From: Flectonema sp. DT1601
Taxonomy: Eukaryota; Euglenozoa; Diplonemea; Diplonemida; Diplonemidae
Reading direction: 5' to 3'
DNA: 64,000 bases
Assembly (NCBI GenBank): GCA_964019425.1
Contig: OZ025785.1
Coordinates: 1-64,000 of the forward strand
The notes under the pieces are model-generated. The model was not told the DNA's origin and searched no databases. It saw only the letters and a program-made list of their open reading frames with translations. Numbering within the stretch: the stretch's first letter is position 1; every line of letters begins with the position of its first letter. Made by a program: the position numbers and the translations under genes. Shown here piece by piece: positions 53,154 to 64,000 of the stretch.

Positions 53154-54941
53154 TTACTTTCTCATTGCGCTTATCTCCATTCGCGCAACTTCACTACAGG
53201 AAGACAAGTCTACGCTAGTCAGAGACTTTGAATTACTCAAGAATCCATATCTTCCAATTTTAGTCAGCTTCTTCAAACCGGAAACATCGATGGAGGTGAG
53301 GGACTCACAGTTACTAATAAAGTTACTGTCAACACTCCTAACGTCTATCCAGGAAGACAAGTCTACGCTAGTCAGAGACTTTGAATTATGCAAGAATGAA
53401 TATCCTATTGTAGTCAGCTTCCGAAAACCGGAAACATCGATGGAGGTGAGGGACTCACAGTTACTAATAAAGTTACTGCCAACACTCCTAACGTCTATCC
53501 AGGAAGACAAGTCTACGCTAGTCAGAGACTTTGAATTATACAAGAAAAAACTTCTTATTGAAGTCAACTTTTGAAAACCGGAAACATCGATGGAGGTGAG
53601 GGACTCACAGTTACTAATAAAGGCATCGCCAACACTCGTTACTTCACTCAAGGAAGACAAATCCACGCTAGTCAGAGACTTTGAATGATCTAAGAATGCA
53701 TGTCCTACTGTAGTCAACTTCTGAAGACCTGAAACATCGATGGAGGTGAGAGACCCACAGCTAATAATAAACCAATCGCCAATGCACGTTACTTCACTCA
53801 AGGAAGACAAATCCACGCTAGTCAGAGACTTTGATTTATGCAAGAATCCTTTTGCTATTTTAGTCAGCTTCTGAAAACCGGAAACATCGATGGAGGTGAG
53901 GGACTCACAGTTGCTAACAAAGTAATCGCTAATGCTCGTTACTTCCCTCAGACAGGATAAATTAACGTGAGTCAGAGACTTCGAGTTGCTCAAGAAGTAG
54001 CTGGGGATGATCGTCACATTGTGCAAAGAAGTGAAATCGATTGACGTCAGCGAGTCACAACCGTCTGACAGGAACTCTTGCTCAAATGCAGTGCAACGGC
54101 TGCAGTTGGTGAATGACAACCGCCGGATGCAAGACGGAAGCATCTTAACACAATCACTAGAAAGGGTGCCTTCATCGTCGATATATTCTGAGGCATCGAA
54201 GACACACAACATGTCGGGATTTAGTCCGAACAAATTGTCAATTCGAGTACGAAGATGTGAAGTCTTCAACTCCTCCGCAGTCACAACACGTTCAGACCTC
54301 TTGTATATTCTTTTCACAGTACCCCAGTTGTTCGAATCTTCCAGCTCACGGAGGATCTCGGCACCCCATGAGGTGTTGTCAAATTCGGATTTGACTTTTT
54401 CCTTCCCCGAGGAGGAGAGTCTCGGCCAGTCCAGCAGCAGGAAGAGTTCCTTCCTGAGTTGGGGTGAGACACCATCCTCTGAAGTAGTCAGGCTCAAGTA
54501 ACCAATTCGAACTGTCTCGAAATACTCATCCTCATTCAGAATCCGAGGGAAGCAGGTGGACGAGAATACATTCCTCAGGTCATCTTCGACCGGCTCCAAC
54601 TTCCCCTCCCCCTTGAGATCAGCTTTAACAAACCCGATATCGGCACACTTCATGTCAGGATGCAAGGAAAGGGTTCCCAGTAATCGCGAGCTTCCTTCCA
54701 CCAGCTTCGCCGACTCCTTCTCCCTCGCCACCCGGTGTACTTCCTTGTACGTCGTCAATTCAGTCGCAGCCTCAGCATCCGTCATTCCATCCATGATCTC
54801 CTCCGACGATCTGAGAACGTCAGAAAAGCTGTCCATCAGCGCCCCCGACTCCTCCTTCCGACTCACCACTTCCACCAGCAGCTTCGCCATGAACCTCTGA
54901 TGGCTCCTCAAAACAGAGGACAGGGAATCGACAGTTGTCAT
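53154..54941 (-). CDS. LRR family protein, array copy 7 (right-edge allele)
   Basis: The repeat region matches the array, but residues about 112-195 form a continuous divergent block. The EF-hand-like loop is DLKGEGKLEPVE (Asp112 to Glu, Leu117 to Pro), followed by RILNEDEYFETVRIGYLSLT and TSEDGVSPQ...SSSGKEKVKSE. The changed loop position normally binds metal, so any Ca2+ binding is expected to be weaker. This copy looks like the source of the right-type patches seen in copies 4-6. Confidence 0.88.
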   Translation of the reverse strand: MTTVDSLSSVLRSHQRFMAKLLVEVVSRKEESGALMDSFSDVLRSSEEIMDGMTDAEAATELTTYKEVHRVAREKESAKLVEGSSRLLGTLSLHPDMKCADIGFVKADLKGEGKLEPVEDDLRNVFSSTCFPRILNEDEYFETVRIGYLSLTTSEDGVSPQLRKELFLLLDWPRLSSSGKEKVKSEFDNTSWGAEILRELEDSNNWGTVKRIYKRSERVVTAEELKTSHLRTRIDNLFGLNPDMLCVFDASEYIDDEGTLSSDCVKMLPSCIRRLSFTNCSRCTAFEQEFLSDGCDSLTSIDFTSLHNVTIIPSYFLSNSKSLTHVNLSCLREVTSISDYFVSNCESLTSIDVSGFQKLTKIAKGFLHKSKSLTSVDLSSLSEVTCIGDWFIISCGSLTSIDVSGLQKLTTVGHAFLDHSKSLTSVDLSSLSEVTSVGDAFISNCESLTSIDVSGFQKLTSIRSFFLYNSKSLTSVDLSSWIDVRSVGSNFISNCESLTSIDVSGFRKLTTIGYSFLHNSKSLTSVDLSSWIDVRSVDSNFISNCESLTSIDVSGLKKLTKIGRYGFLSNSKSLTSVDLSSCSEVARMEISAMRK

Positions 54942-55924
54942 TATTTTAAACTGGATGAGTTTCTGGTGATGAAGAATTAATTCAAGATGCGTAACTTCAA
55001 TTCAAGAATGAAGGAAAACTGCTTGTGAGTCAACTTCCCACTTGTCTGGAAACCACCTGAAGAATATCAGCGTGTGATGAATTAAAACTCCGACTTCGAT
55101 ACCATTGTACACAAGAGACACCAGGCAGCTGCAGTACTCGAATTGAATGCTCAACTCGATTCTAATATTTCTTTCTTTGTGTCCCAACTCATATGAAGGC
55201 AGCTGTACTGTCCTTGGCTGTTGAAGTAAACAAACAATTACACAACTCACAAAAGGGATGAATAACATATCAACGGGAAGCTGTGTCCTGACTTCACTAA
55301 ATTAATACATTTTGTTTTCTCCTGTTGTAGTGATTCTTTGATTGTCTCACAGGCTGCTTCCTGAAACGAAAAACTACAAATCCCAATTCCCTCTCTTCAT
55401 TTCTTTTAGTTCTTTCTTCTTTTTTTTTTCTTTTTTTGTTTTTCTTTTTTTGAACCAAAACGAGGGTTTATATCTTCGTTGTGGCATAACAATCCACTAC
55501 TGGTATTCCCCAAATGCAAATATTTTGAAGAAATATATAAAAATATTTATTATAGTGAGCGCCGCATAGAATATTACTTTTGTTGTTTGTACATTATACG
55601 TTTTTATATTTTGTTTTTGGTTTCTCTCTTGCTCTTCCCGCACACTCTCTCTCCTCTCTCTCTCTCTCTTTTCTTTAGAAAGCAGTAATAAAAATAGACA
55701 AAGAAAGAAATTCTGTATTGGCTTTATTTGAGTTTACGTTTTTTTTAATTTTTGGTAACCGTATATCAGTGCATACTCATAATGACTGCAGCATCCCAAC
55801 AGGAACTACAAACATTGTTAAGGAGAAAGAACAAAACAAAACACAGCAGGTGTGGGAGAATAGTCGTAGAGTGGGAGAACTTCTCTCACAAGAAGGGTTT
55901 GTCACCTAAATCCTCACAACCAGC

Positions 55925-56154
55925 ACCATCAGCATCGGTTTCCGTTTTTTTTTTTTTATTTTAAACAACACGCATGCTCACCTTTGAAAAGAAGAAAAAG
56001 ATATGTTTGTGTTATTCCTATCCCATTCAACAAGAGAATAAGATACTGTAATCGTTGTCGTTGTTTTGTACGCAAACGGAAACAAGCCTATAAAGTAAAG
56101 TACAGATTAACAATCATTTTATATTTAAAAAAAAAAAAAAAAAAAAATGTTCTG
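55925..56154. repeat. Right array edge with an inverted block
   Basis: 55960-56154 is the reverse complement of the unit segment 29207-29390 (and its copies), with A/T homopolymers at both ends. The unit sequence that follows this block (29391-29548) is not found here. The block orientation therefore differs between the array interior and its edge. Confidence 0.85.
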
Positions 56155-57307
56155 GTTTTTTTTTTACAGCGCGGGGGGTTACAGATCCATTTTTAGGGGA
56201 TGAAGCAGTGAGGAAGGAGTGGGTGTGGAACATTAACATTCCTGATATAAATGGGAAGGGGAAGGAAGGTTCTATTGAGAAGCAGAAAATAAACAAACCG
56301 ACCAACATGTCATCTTTCTTTAATATCACTCCAGAGAGAGAGAGAGAAACAGAGAGAGAACAATGACTTATAGACACATCATGTGTGTTGCATTTTTTCT
56401 TCTTTTTTTTTTTTTTTTTTTGTCAATTTGAGAAAAAAAAAAAACATGAAGAAAAAAAAAACCTTTATCGAAGTATTCGTACTGAACGTACGAACATCTT
56501 AGCGGGTCTTTTGTTTTTCTTTCCTTTCTTTTCAATTTGCTGTTTCTTCACAATATCTGTGCGCGTCATCTAAGATGATTACAAACATTCCAATAAAAGA
56601 CTCCACCTTTTTAAGTCTTCAGATGATGGAAACAGAGCGAAAGAATCTCAAAAAGACGTTTCTTCTGATAAGGTGGCAGCCTCAGCTTCAGGTTTTACAG
56701 ACGCTGTCAAAGAAATAAGGAAATGAGAAGATTTTTTTTTTTTTTTTTGCTCGGCTTTATTTTATTTTATTTTATTTTATTTTATTTTATTTTATTTTAT
56801 TTTATTTTCTAACACAATAACATCAAGCAGACCGTTCTTTTTGTCAACAGGAAAGCCGAGCTGCTTGTTCCCAGACAGATCAAACTTAAAAATATATAAA
56901 TAGTTTTTTTTTTTTTTTTCATGTATTCCACTGTCGAGACAGGAAGTTGCTTAAAAAAAAAGAAAAGAAAAAAAAGAAACAAATCCAAAGCTGGAGCCTG
57001 CCGCGAAACTTTTTTTTTTTTTTTCAGTAATTCTTTGGTTGTTTTGTACCATACATAACATAACGAAAAATAAAGATGCTTTTTTTTTTTTTTCTTAAAC
57101 ACTCTTTGGTAGGAATTTTTTTTTTTTTTTTTTTTTTCCCCCCTCACCACTTACCTTTTTTTTACTCACACAAACCAACCTTCTTTTTTGAATCAAGCAA
57201 CCATCATGTTAGCTAAATTAGTACTCAGGTATTGATATCTGTACTGTACTTCCTCTTCTCAAGAGGAGAAATAAAAAAAATAAAAAACAGAGGTTCTGTA
57301 GTCTCTG

Positions 57308-57347
<40 letters not shown>

Positions 57348-58373
57348 CATAAAGTATTATCAACCTCTCTCTGATTAGTGTCCATATGAAGGAAAAGCAA
57401 ATTGGAATGAAAAAAAAAACGGAGCCACTTTTCGTAGCCATTCACCCGATCCAACTTGTTCATCATGGCGCACGTATAAAAAAAAACTTGAGATTCTGAA
57501 CAAAATGATGTCCCGAAAAACAATAAACAAAATTACAAATTTTCAGGTCGTAAACTCCATCTGTCGGCCTGCTTATTGAATCAATAATCCCTAAGGCTGT
57601 CCTCACCTCCAACATATCTGAGATCTCGTTCAGAAGACTGTTCAGCCACAAACACTCCCTTTCATTAAAAAAAAAGTTTTTTTTTTTTTTTTTACATTCT
57701 CATTAATAGATAAGACACAGAAAGAAAAAAAGAAAAAAATCGGAGCCGGAAAAAAAAAAGTCTAACACAAAAATAACTCACTTTCCGGCCAATGCGCGAT
57801 ATCACTAACGGAAAGAGATCGGAGCCGAAATGGGAAAGAAGGGGTGTGGGTGGTTACTTGATACTGTAATTAAATATAAAACAACTACTTTAACAGTCGG
57901 AACCAGAGGTTGTAAAAAAAGACCAACAGCTGGGTACGTGGAATGATAATTACTATTTGAAAAACCAGTCAGACTAAAGCCTTATATATATTTTGTTATA
58001 TCGCAGACAGTGGCACAGGAAAAATAGATAACATTTTGACCGTATAAACGGCTCTTAATCTGAATGGTTTTTCTTCTCCACCTTCGTCGGTGCAAAAAAA
58101 GAAAATTTTTTGTTTTATCAACAATCAGATTCCCTCTCATAGTAGTGGTTCCACCAGAGAAAAGGGATTCCTTTTTTTTTTTTTTTTTTTTTCATTGGAG
58201 AGGGAGGAAAGTTGTATCTTACCCACAAAACACACACACAATACTTTTTTTTATTATTACTGTTGGCTACCGATATTTTGTAAAAAATACTCTCCTTCCC
58301 CTTTTTTCGACTACATACGAAGTAGAACTTTTTTGTTATTATTTAGTGTTCAGCAGTTCTTCGCAGAAGGCAA
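56155..58373. other. Homopolymer-rich DNA, no gene seen
   Basis: It has many A and T runs of 10-38 bases (for example A38 near 57308-57345) and a (TTTTA)n tract at 56757-56808. Open frames here encode only K- or F-rich low complexity and I reject them. The right part should contain the 3' UTR of the CLU gene. No clear poly(A) signal could be chosen. Confidence 0.7.
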
Positions 58374-61300
58374 CTACACGTCTGAAGTCCAATCGGAAGA
58401 GCTCTCAGAGGCGGACTCATCCATGGCCATGGGGATGTTATGAAGCTCCCCCATACCTGCTCTCCTCAAAATAGAACCAATTGTACGAGGTTCTTGTCTG
58501 TTTGTTTGTTTGTTTGTTTGTTTGTTTGTTTGTTTGTTTGTTTGTTTGTTTGTTTGTTTGTTTGTTTGTTTGTTTGTTTGTTTGTTTGTTTGTTTGTTTG
58601 TTTGTTTGTTTGTTTGTTTGTTTGTTTGTTTGTTTGTTTGTTTGTTTGTTTGTTTGTTTGTTTGTTTGTTTGTTTGTTTGTTTGTTTGTTTGTTTGTTCG
58701 TTTGCTTGTTTGTTCGTTCGTCAACAATAATAATATAAAAAAAAACATACTTATAGAAATTAGGAGACCCCCCTGGAGGTGGTGACTCGCGATTATCTCC
58801 ATCACGAGACTTGTAATGTTGAGGTGGTGATCCATATGTTGATGCCAAAGCGTTATTAAGAGTACTACTAGTAACAGTATTATTTAATGTGTTACTACTA
58901 AGGTTTACAGTGCTACTCAGAGATACATGTTGTGATAACTGCGCATGAGAAGGAGGTGGAACAGAGCTGTTGAGATGCTGAACTGAAAGCGGACGAGGTT
59001 GCTGAGAAACTGCTTTGGAATTCCACGCCCCCTGCATGTTCCTAGCAGATAATCCCATTCCACCACGTGAACTCAGGTTTGGTTTTAATTTTGGTGCTTC
59101 GCCTATCGACTCTTCTTGAGTCTTCTGCAATGCGAGTTTTGGAACTGCTATTTGACCAGAACTTCCCAAAACGAGTCTCGGTGATGTCCTCGGTTGCATT
59201 AGCGGAACATTAGCTGGGTCTTTACCACCCAATACACTTAACCATTCTTCACACTTTAATGTGTATTTATGATCTGGTCCATAAGCCTTTCTGTGACTTA
59301 TCAACGCAAGTTGAAAATATTTCACTGCCTGTTCCTGTTTTTGTTCATGTTCATAGGCGACAGCAATCTCAAAATATTTTTTAGCGACTTCCTCAGAAGC
59401 ATCAGTGTGCTCCATGGTTAACTGTTCTAAAGTACATTTATGATACTGAGACATAATGTTTAATTTCTTATAGCAGGGGGCTAACATCTCTGTTAGGACC
59501 ATCACAGCAGAGTCGCTGTGTTTGCCGTAGCTGTCTCTGAATATGCTGTAGGCCGATTCGAAACTCTTTCTGCAGAGATCAAGTCTACCTTTATGGCTGT
59601 GAATTTGACCTAAACAAATAGCGATATCCGCAATCTCTGGGGCATCTACTCCGTGAGATGTCTTCACGATCTCCAAAGCTCTTTCAAAATCTCGAGCGCT
59701 CTCTTCATATCGACACAGAGTGCAGGCTGTCCGTGCTCTCTGTTCCAGTAGCCTTCCAAGAGACTCGTCTTCCGAACCAAGTTCTTGTTCTGTTTTTTCA
59801 ATTGCTCTCGTGTAGTGACTGATGGCTTCTTCAAACTTTCCTTCTTGTTGGTAGTACTCTGCCATTGTACTGTCGATTTCTATAAAGACTACGTTGGCTG
59901 TTCCTTCGACACTCTCACCAGCTTCTAATTTCTTCTGAAGAATGCTGTACGATCTGTAGTAGTAATTAGCTGCCTGACGAAGTTCTTTGAGAGATCTAAA
60001 ATAAGATCCGAGGAGGATGTTCGCGTCAGCATGAGCTACTGATGAGGGGTCGGTTAGTTGAATCATTTGATTTCGACATTCTAAGAGTTCTTTTTGACGT
60101 ATTCCTGAAGATTGTGATTCCCATCTTTGATAAATTAATGAAAGCAACGCCAACATCGGTAACGCTGTTTCCGGTGGTGTTCTTCTTCCCTCAATGTAAT
60201 CCTGAAGGACATTCTCCATTGCTGGAAACTCTGATATATCAATACCATCTTCATCAGTATCTAACCAAGAACACTTCGTATGACTCGGTAGCTCTACTCC
60301 TTTCATGACGGGTTTTAGCTCTACTTCAGCTACTCTGGAATCAGTAGCCAGGACGATGGTTGCTCCGCATATTTCTGAAATTCGTTTAATCACTTTTTCC
60401 GCAGGCGGAAGAGTGTATTTCTTAGGACCACCAAACTTACTATAAATCTTCTTACACAGAAAGCTTGGATTATCAATCACTGCTTGCACTGCAGCCTTCG
60501 CAATCATTGTCGATTCTGCATAGTTATGACCATGCATGTGGTCATTTAAATAGGCAGAGAATGTCCTCGCAAACATCTCACTGATGACGGCTTCGACAGC
60601 AACTGGAACGTTTGTTGTTTTGTCTCTAACTGTTCTCCAATCACCATCATCAGACCATTCCATTAGATGACCTAATACAGTTCCGAGGTAGCGGAGGTTT
60701 ATTCCTTTTGAGTGAAGTGATTCTGAGAGATGATCTCCATCGAGGGGAGGTTTTCGTAATAAATTTGATGCGAATTGCGGAACTACATCTTTCATCAAAG
60801 ACTCCACAACTAAAGTATCCGTCAGTGAGATGTCTTCAGTCAAGTCTCCTTCCAAACTTTCTGATGAGAGCCCATCGCTATTCAAACCTTTTACTGAAAG
60901 CTGATCTCTTCGTATCTTACGCAACAGCTCAGGTCTAAATCGTTGGTATCCACAAGCAAATGTATAAACATGAGAGTTGACGTGATGTTTTGGTTTCGCA
61001 TGTAAAACTGTTTCATTCAACTCAATTGACAACGCAAACGTCGCAGTGGAGTCATCGACTGATCTGCTGATTCTGGAGTCGATCATTTTACTTAAAATTT
61101 CTAAAATCTTTTCCGGATCTTTAATTGTGAACCCCATACTATCTTGAATAGGATCCCAGTTGTACTTCTTAAGACAGAGAGGAGCAACATACTCGATTGG
61201 TTGATCTAAGAAATCCTGAAATATTTCAGTTGAGTTTGACGTATTCCTCAGTAACACTTTTAAACTTCTGGCGACCATTTCCATACAAAGTTGGTCAACT

Positions 61301-63009
61301 CTGTGGACTACAAAAGGAGATTCAGAATGGTATCTAATTAGTGTGTCGCAGGCATCTTTTAACGACCTCATTGGTATTCCAAAATGGTGAAATACTTCGC
61401 TAGTCTTTTCCTTGCCGTCTATTAGGAGTTGCATTGCTTCTTCGCATACAAACCAACTGCAGAATTTTAATAAAACTTCTTCGTGGAGGTATTTATGAAG
61501 GTCTTCACGGATGTCGTCTTGATCCATTTTTGAATAGGTGTTTGGATTTATATTTCTCCGATAGCTGTTCACTAATTCTGGTCTAAACAATCGAGAATCA
61601 ATTTGAAGCGCTGGAAGCATCGGCAACAACCGACTGGCTTGAGTAACGTAATGACGTCCATCATTACCGTGAAATGCTTCTGTTGTTGCTGATCCACTTT
61701 TAATTAAGCTCATCGAGGCAGATCGATGTTGTCGTAATCTGAGATCACACGATATAATATTCATAATGCCTTCGATACCAACATTGGAGATGTACTCTCT
61801 TTTGTTTGCAGGAGCGTCTCTATCTTGCGGTCCTAAAATCAATCCATGCTTCGTATCAATTGGAACAGCAGCAACAACGTCAACTCTGTTACCGAGATAG
61901 CAAACAGTGCAGTGAAGAGGAGCGTGTAGCTGCATGATATTACCTGATCGGATGCATGCAAAACCATTAGACTCGTGTCTGCACATCTTACCTGCGAGTT
62001 CTCTAGAGCCGTAAAACCCGATATTAGTTTCACTATTTTGATATTGCAGTAGTAGGTTACCTCTTCGAACATGACCATTTCTTGCCGTGTGATAACTTTC
62101 TTGGATGTAGTCGACGGCTGCTTCGAGAGCTTCTTTCTCAAAGTCTGAAATAATATTTTGAAGAGTTCTCTCTCTTTCACTCATACTCGATGGTTGAAGT
62201 GATAACTGCTCCCAAGACTTCTGAAACAACTCATTATGATCGATGGAATTCTTTAAAATCCCTTCCTTACCAGCACTCACATTCCAACGAGCAGGTTTAC
62301 TAAAAGTTACGAAGTCAACGGGACGCTTTCCTAAAGGACTCTTAGCACCACTCATATCCAAATGATGGTCTCGTAGATCATGAAGCACATGTCTGTAGTG
62401 AGAGAATAGGGGATGGTTTTCTGAGGCGTCGAACTCCCTTTCAGTTCGTTCTGATATTTTCCTGTACATAAACTCATCCCTGCGAGTCTTTATCCTCTCC
62501 CATCCAAGTGGAGGAGGAAGGCTTGCAAACTGTTTTATTATATACGACAGGTGTACTTCATTCCTGGGATCCATCCCTAGTTTTATCGCTAATTCTATTT
62601 GTGCAGTACTGAGAGGTGTGCAAGATGACGCTAGTGGGACAGAGACGTCATCGATCATCGGCTCTGATATTTGTATACTGTAATCAAGATTAGTAGTTCC
62701 ACAAAACCTTGGATTCGGTCCCTGCTGATCGATCCCAATGACCTCACTCAGCGACAGGGATATCATCTTCACATCGCTGTCGTTTAATTTGAACTTATCT
62801 CTTCCTCCTCTTGCAGACCCAGGTACAGTCAATGCATTTAAATTATGAGCACTCCGTCTTGTTGATTCCAGTGATGGGTCAACATGATTAGCACCTCCCT
62901 TTGATCTCCTGGTGTCATTTAAACCACCTGCTTGTGACTGAGACTTAGCGGGCTTCGAGACCGCTTTGTTACCAGCTTGTTGGCTGGGCTTGGCATTTGT
63001 GCATCCCAT
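58374..63009 (-). CDS. CLU-domain / TPR protein with N-myristoylation signal
   Basis: It starts MGCTNAKPS: Gly2-Cys3 fits N-myristoylation plus palmitoylation, predicting membrane attachment. A WW-like segment at about 165-205 (PPPLGWERIKTRRDEFMYRK, then ENHPLFSHYR) precedes the CLU domain (about 215-520), whose landmarks are NDGRHYVTQASRLLP and SRLFRPELVNSYRRNINP. The later GINLRYLGTVLGHL matches the CLU/eIF3-p135-like centre. Four to five TPRs follow (about 1010-1290). The end is Ser/Pro-rich. The main exon is intronless to 58751. An intron (58465-58750) should join ...SPNFYK to RAGMGELHNIPMAMDESASE, ending SSSDWTSDV at 58374. CLU proteins act in mitochondrial distribution and nuclear-encoded mitochondrial mRNA handling; a lipidated member may do otherwise. 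An acceptor-like CATCTCAG just upstream suggests a 5' UTR intron. Confidence 0.88.
58465..58750 (-). other. Last intron of the CLU gene, filled by a (CAAA)n microsatellite
   Basis: The donor is A|GTATGT (exon ends 58751) and the acceptor TTCTATTTTGAG|GAGAGC (exon resumes 58464). Splicing restores one frame to an acidic, hydrophilic end. Without splicing, the frame would read NKQT over fifty times and end RYGGAS. Alternative AG acceptors at about 58457-58462 would give that shorter end, so the acceptor choice is a prediction. Confidence 0.7.
58495..58720. repeat. (TTTG)n / (CAAA)n microsatellite, about 225 bp
   Basis: It is a perfect tetranucleotide run for about 200 bp, with a few variant units (TTCG, CTTG) at the right end. 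It lies wholly within the predicted intron. Confidence 0.97.
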
Positions 63010-64000
63010 TAAAGGGCCTGCCCTGAGATGAGATGGAATACATGAAAAGTGATAACATTATGAAGAATATATTAAAAAGGGGGAAGATAGCAGCAGCATA
63101 TTGACATCACATGACATGAAGGAATAGATTAATCAATAATAAGTAAACAAAAACTGAAAAAGGTCTCATCAAAAAAAAAAAAAAGAAAAAAAAACAACAA
63201 CAACAGCCACAACACGAAATTCAGAAACTAAGTAACGGACATGGATGGGGATTGACTGGTGAGGAGCTTTCCTTTTTTTTTTTTTTTTTTTAGTTAATTT
63301 TTTTTTTTTCCGAAAGTCAAACCACATCTAAACACACTACCATTCCTGCAGAAGAGGCGTGTGTCCCCTTCCTCCCTTCCCCCACCTGATAACCAAAATC
63401 AGGTTGCAGAACTTATTAATCGCACAAAAAAAAAAAAAAAAAGTTTTCTTTTTTTTTTATTAAAATAAAAAAAGAGGTGAGGATTACTGCAGGCAAATTA
63501 TTCATCTTTTTAAACGGCATGAATACTGACACTCTCCCCTTCCCCCCCTCTCCTTTTCCCCTTTTTTTCTTCTTTTTATTCTTGCCACTGGATCTTATTT
63601 GTGGCTGCGATATAACCACTAGTGTTACATATTAAAAAAGGGAACGAGAGGAAAAAAAAAAAGAAGAAAAAGAAATGAAAAAAAAAAAGAATTTAATTTT
63701 AAACAAGGAATTCCTATAGACTGCTTCTGTTTACCCTTTTAAAACAAGAAAAAAAAGGCACATGACTTGAGAGGTGTCTCTCATCTAAATACGATTATCA
63801 TGAAGGCCGTCAAAATGATTTCCCTTTTTTTTTTTTTTTTTTCCCCATCATTCCCCCTCTCTTTTTTAAGAGAAAAAACGATCGACCTGGAGAGGGGGGA
63901 TAAATCGATGGGCTCTCCCCCCTCTCCAATCTCAACCCGATAATAGCTTCACTGTTAATGATTAGTAAGTTGGATTTGGGAAAAAAAAGAAGCCAAACTT
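63010..64000. other. 5' flank of the CLU gene, homopolymer-rich
   Basis: No coding gene is seen. T and A runs recur (63168-63195, 63271-63310, 63425-63460, 63823-63842). The promoter of the minus-strand CLU gene should lie here, but I cannot define a TATA box or initiator. Confidence 0.6.

Larger units (their letters stand above)
29549..55960. repeat. Tandem array, seven LRR units on a 3291-bp period
   Basis: Gene stops lie at 29712, 33003, 36294, 43281, 46572, 49863 and 53154. Every step is exactly 3291 bp except the third, which is 3291 + 3696 because of a LINE and its duplicated target. Units are almost base-identical, including long homopolymers. The rightmost unit departs from the others in its N-domain coding region and again upstream of the gene after about 55925. 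Such homogeneity means very recent unequal exchange or conversion; collapsed or expanded assembly of the array should also be considered. Confidence 0.95.

Noticed and set aside
29549-55960. CRISPR-like or satellite array
   Set aside because: The 3.3-kb period consists of whole genes with flanks; there are no short spaced repeats with unique spacers.
56809-57523. K- and F-rich small frames on the minus strand
   Set aside because: Low complexity from A/T homopolymers; no codon-level signal.
58440-58785. Open frames rich in CLFV on the plus strand
   Set aside because: They are pure translation of the (TTTG)n microsatellite.

Overview
This window is nuclear DNA of an intron-bearing eukaryote, most likely a protist. 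I see a eukaryotic tRNA-Leu(AAG), 18S and 28S rRNA fragments, GT-AG introns (two donors reading GTATGT), two LINE families, NACHT-WD40 and CLU-TPR genes, and abundant A/T homopolymers. I cannot name the lineage. The 28S fragment has an unusual CTCAG-type sequence just after the conserved 'CTTAAGCATAT' block and might help place it. Nothing looks bacterial.

Layout. (1) 1-7201: the 3' part of a GC-rich LINE of the restriction-like-endonuclease (RLE) group. Its reading frame is open from base 1 to 6432. It reads reverse transcriptase, zinc knuckle, RLE, then a ubiquitin-specific protease (USP) with visible Cys/His/Asp, two RNase H1-type hybrid-binding domains, degenerate RNase H-like segments and a charged tail. 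Its poly(A) ends 5 bp before an intact tRNA-Leu gene (7207-7288). A 5'-truncated second copy of its 3' UTR lies at 8350-8905. Between the copies are an 18S rRNA fragment and vestigial sequence. (2) 9137-15023, minus strand: two related NACHT-type genes. One is NACHT, pentapeptide-like repeats and WD40, with a 77-bp intron. The other keeps the post-NACHT helical module but ends in an arginine-type ADP-ribosyltransferase-like domain. A small chimeric junction (about 12838-13001) separates them. (3) 15201-26033, minus strand: an old, degenerating cluster of a leucine-rich-repeat (LRR) family, with two intact genes, a deletion remnant and a frameshifted pseudogene that also carries a 0.7-kb insertion with a 20-bp target-site duplication. 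A 28S rRNA fragment lies between genes. (4) 26574 to about 55960: eight LRR genes. The last seven are near-identical and sit on an exact 3291-bp period. One unit is split by an ingi/I-like LINE (RT + RNase H) flanked by a perfect 187-bp direct repeat. (5) 56150-58370: homopolymer-rich DNA without a gene. (6) 58374-63009, minus strand: a CLU-domain/TPR protein with an N-myristoylation signal and a WW-like segment; its last intron holds a long (CAAA)n tract. (7) 63010-64000: homopolymer-rich 5' flank.

How it fits together. The middle of the window behaves like a rapidly evolving receptor or effector cluster. NACHT genes have swapped C-terminal modules, and a cytosolic-looking LRR family (helical N-terminus with one EF-hand-like loop, then 8-13 repeats of 25 residues) has expanded by unequal exchange at homopolymers, with patchy gene conversion. 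An immune or recognition role is inference from domain type only. The most novel object is the RLE LINE that carries a deubiquitinase-type domain plus duplicated RNase H1 hybrid-binding domains in one ORF.
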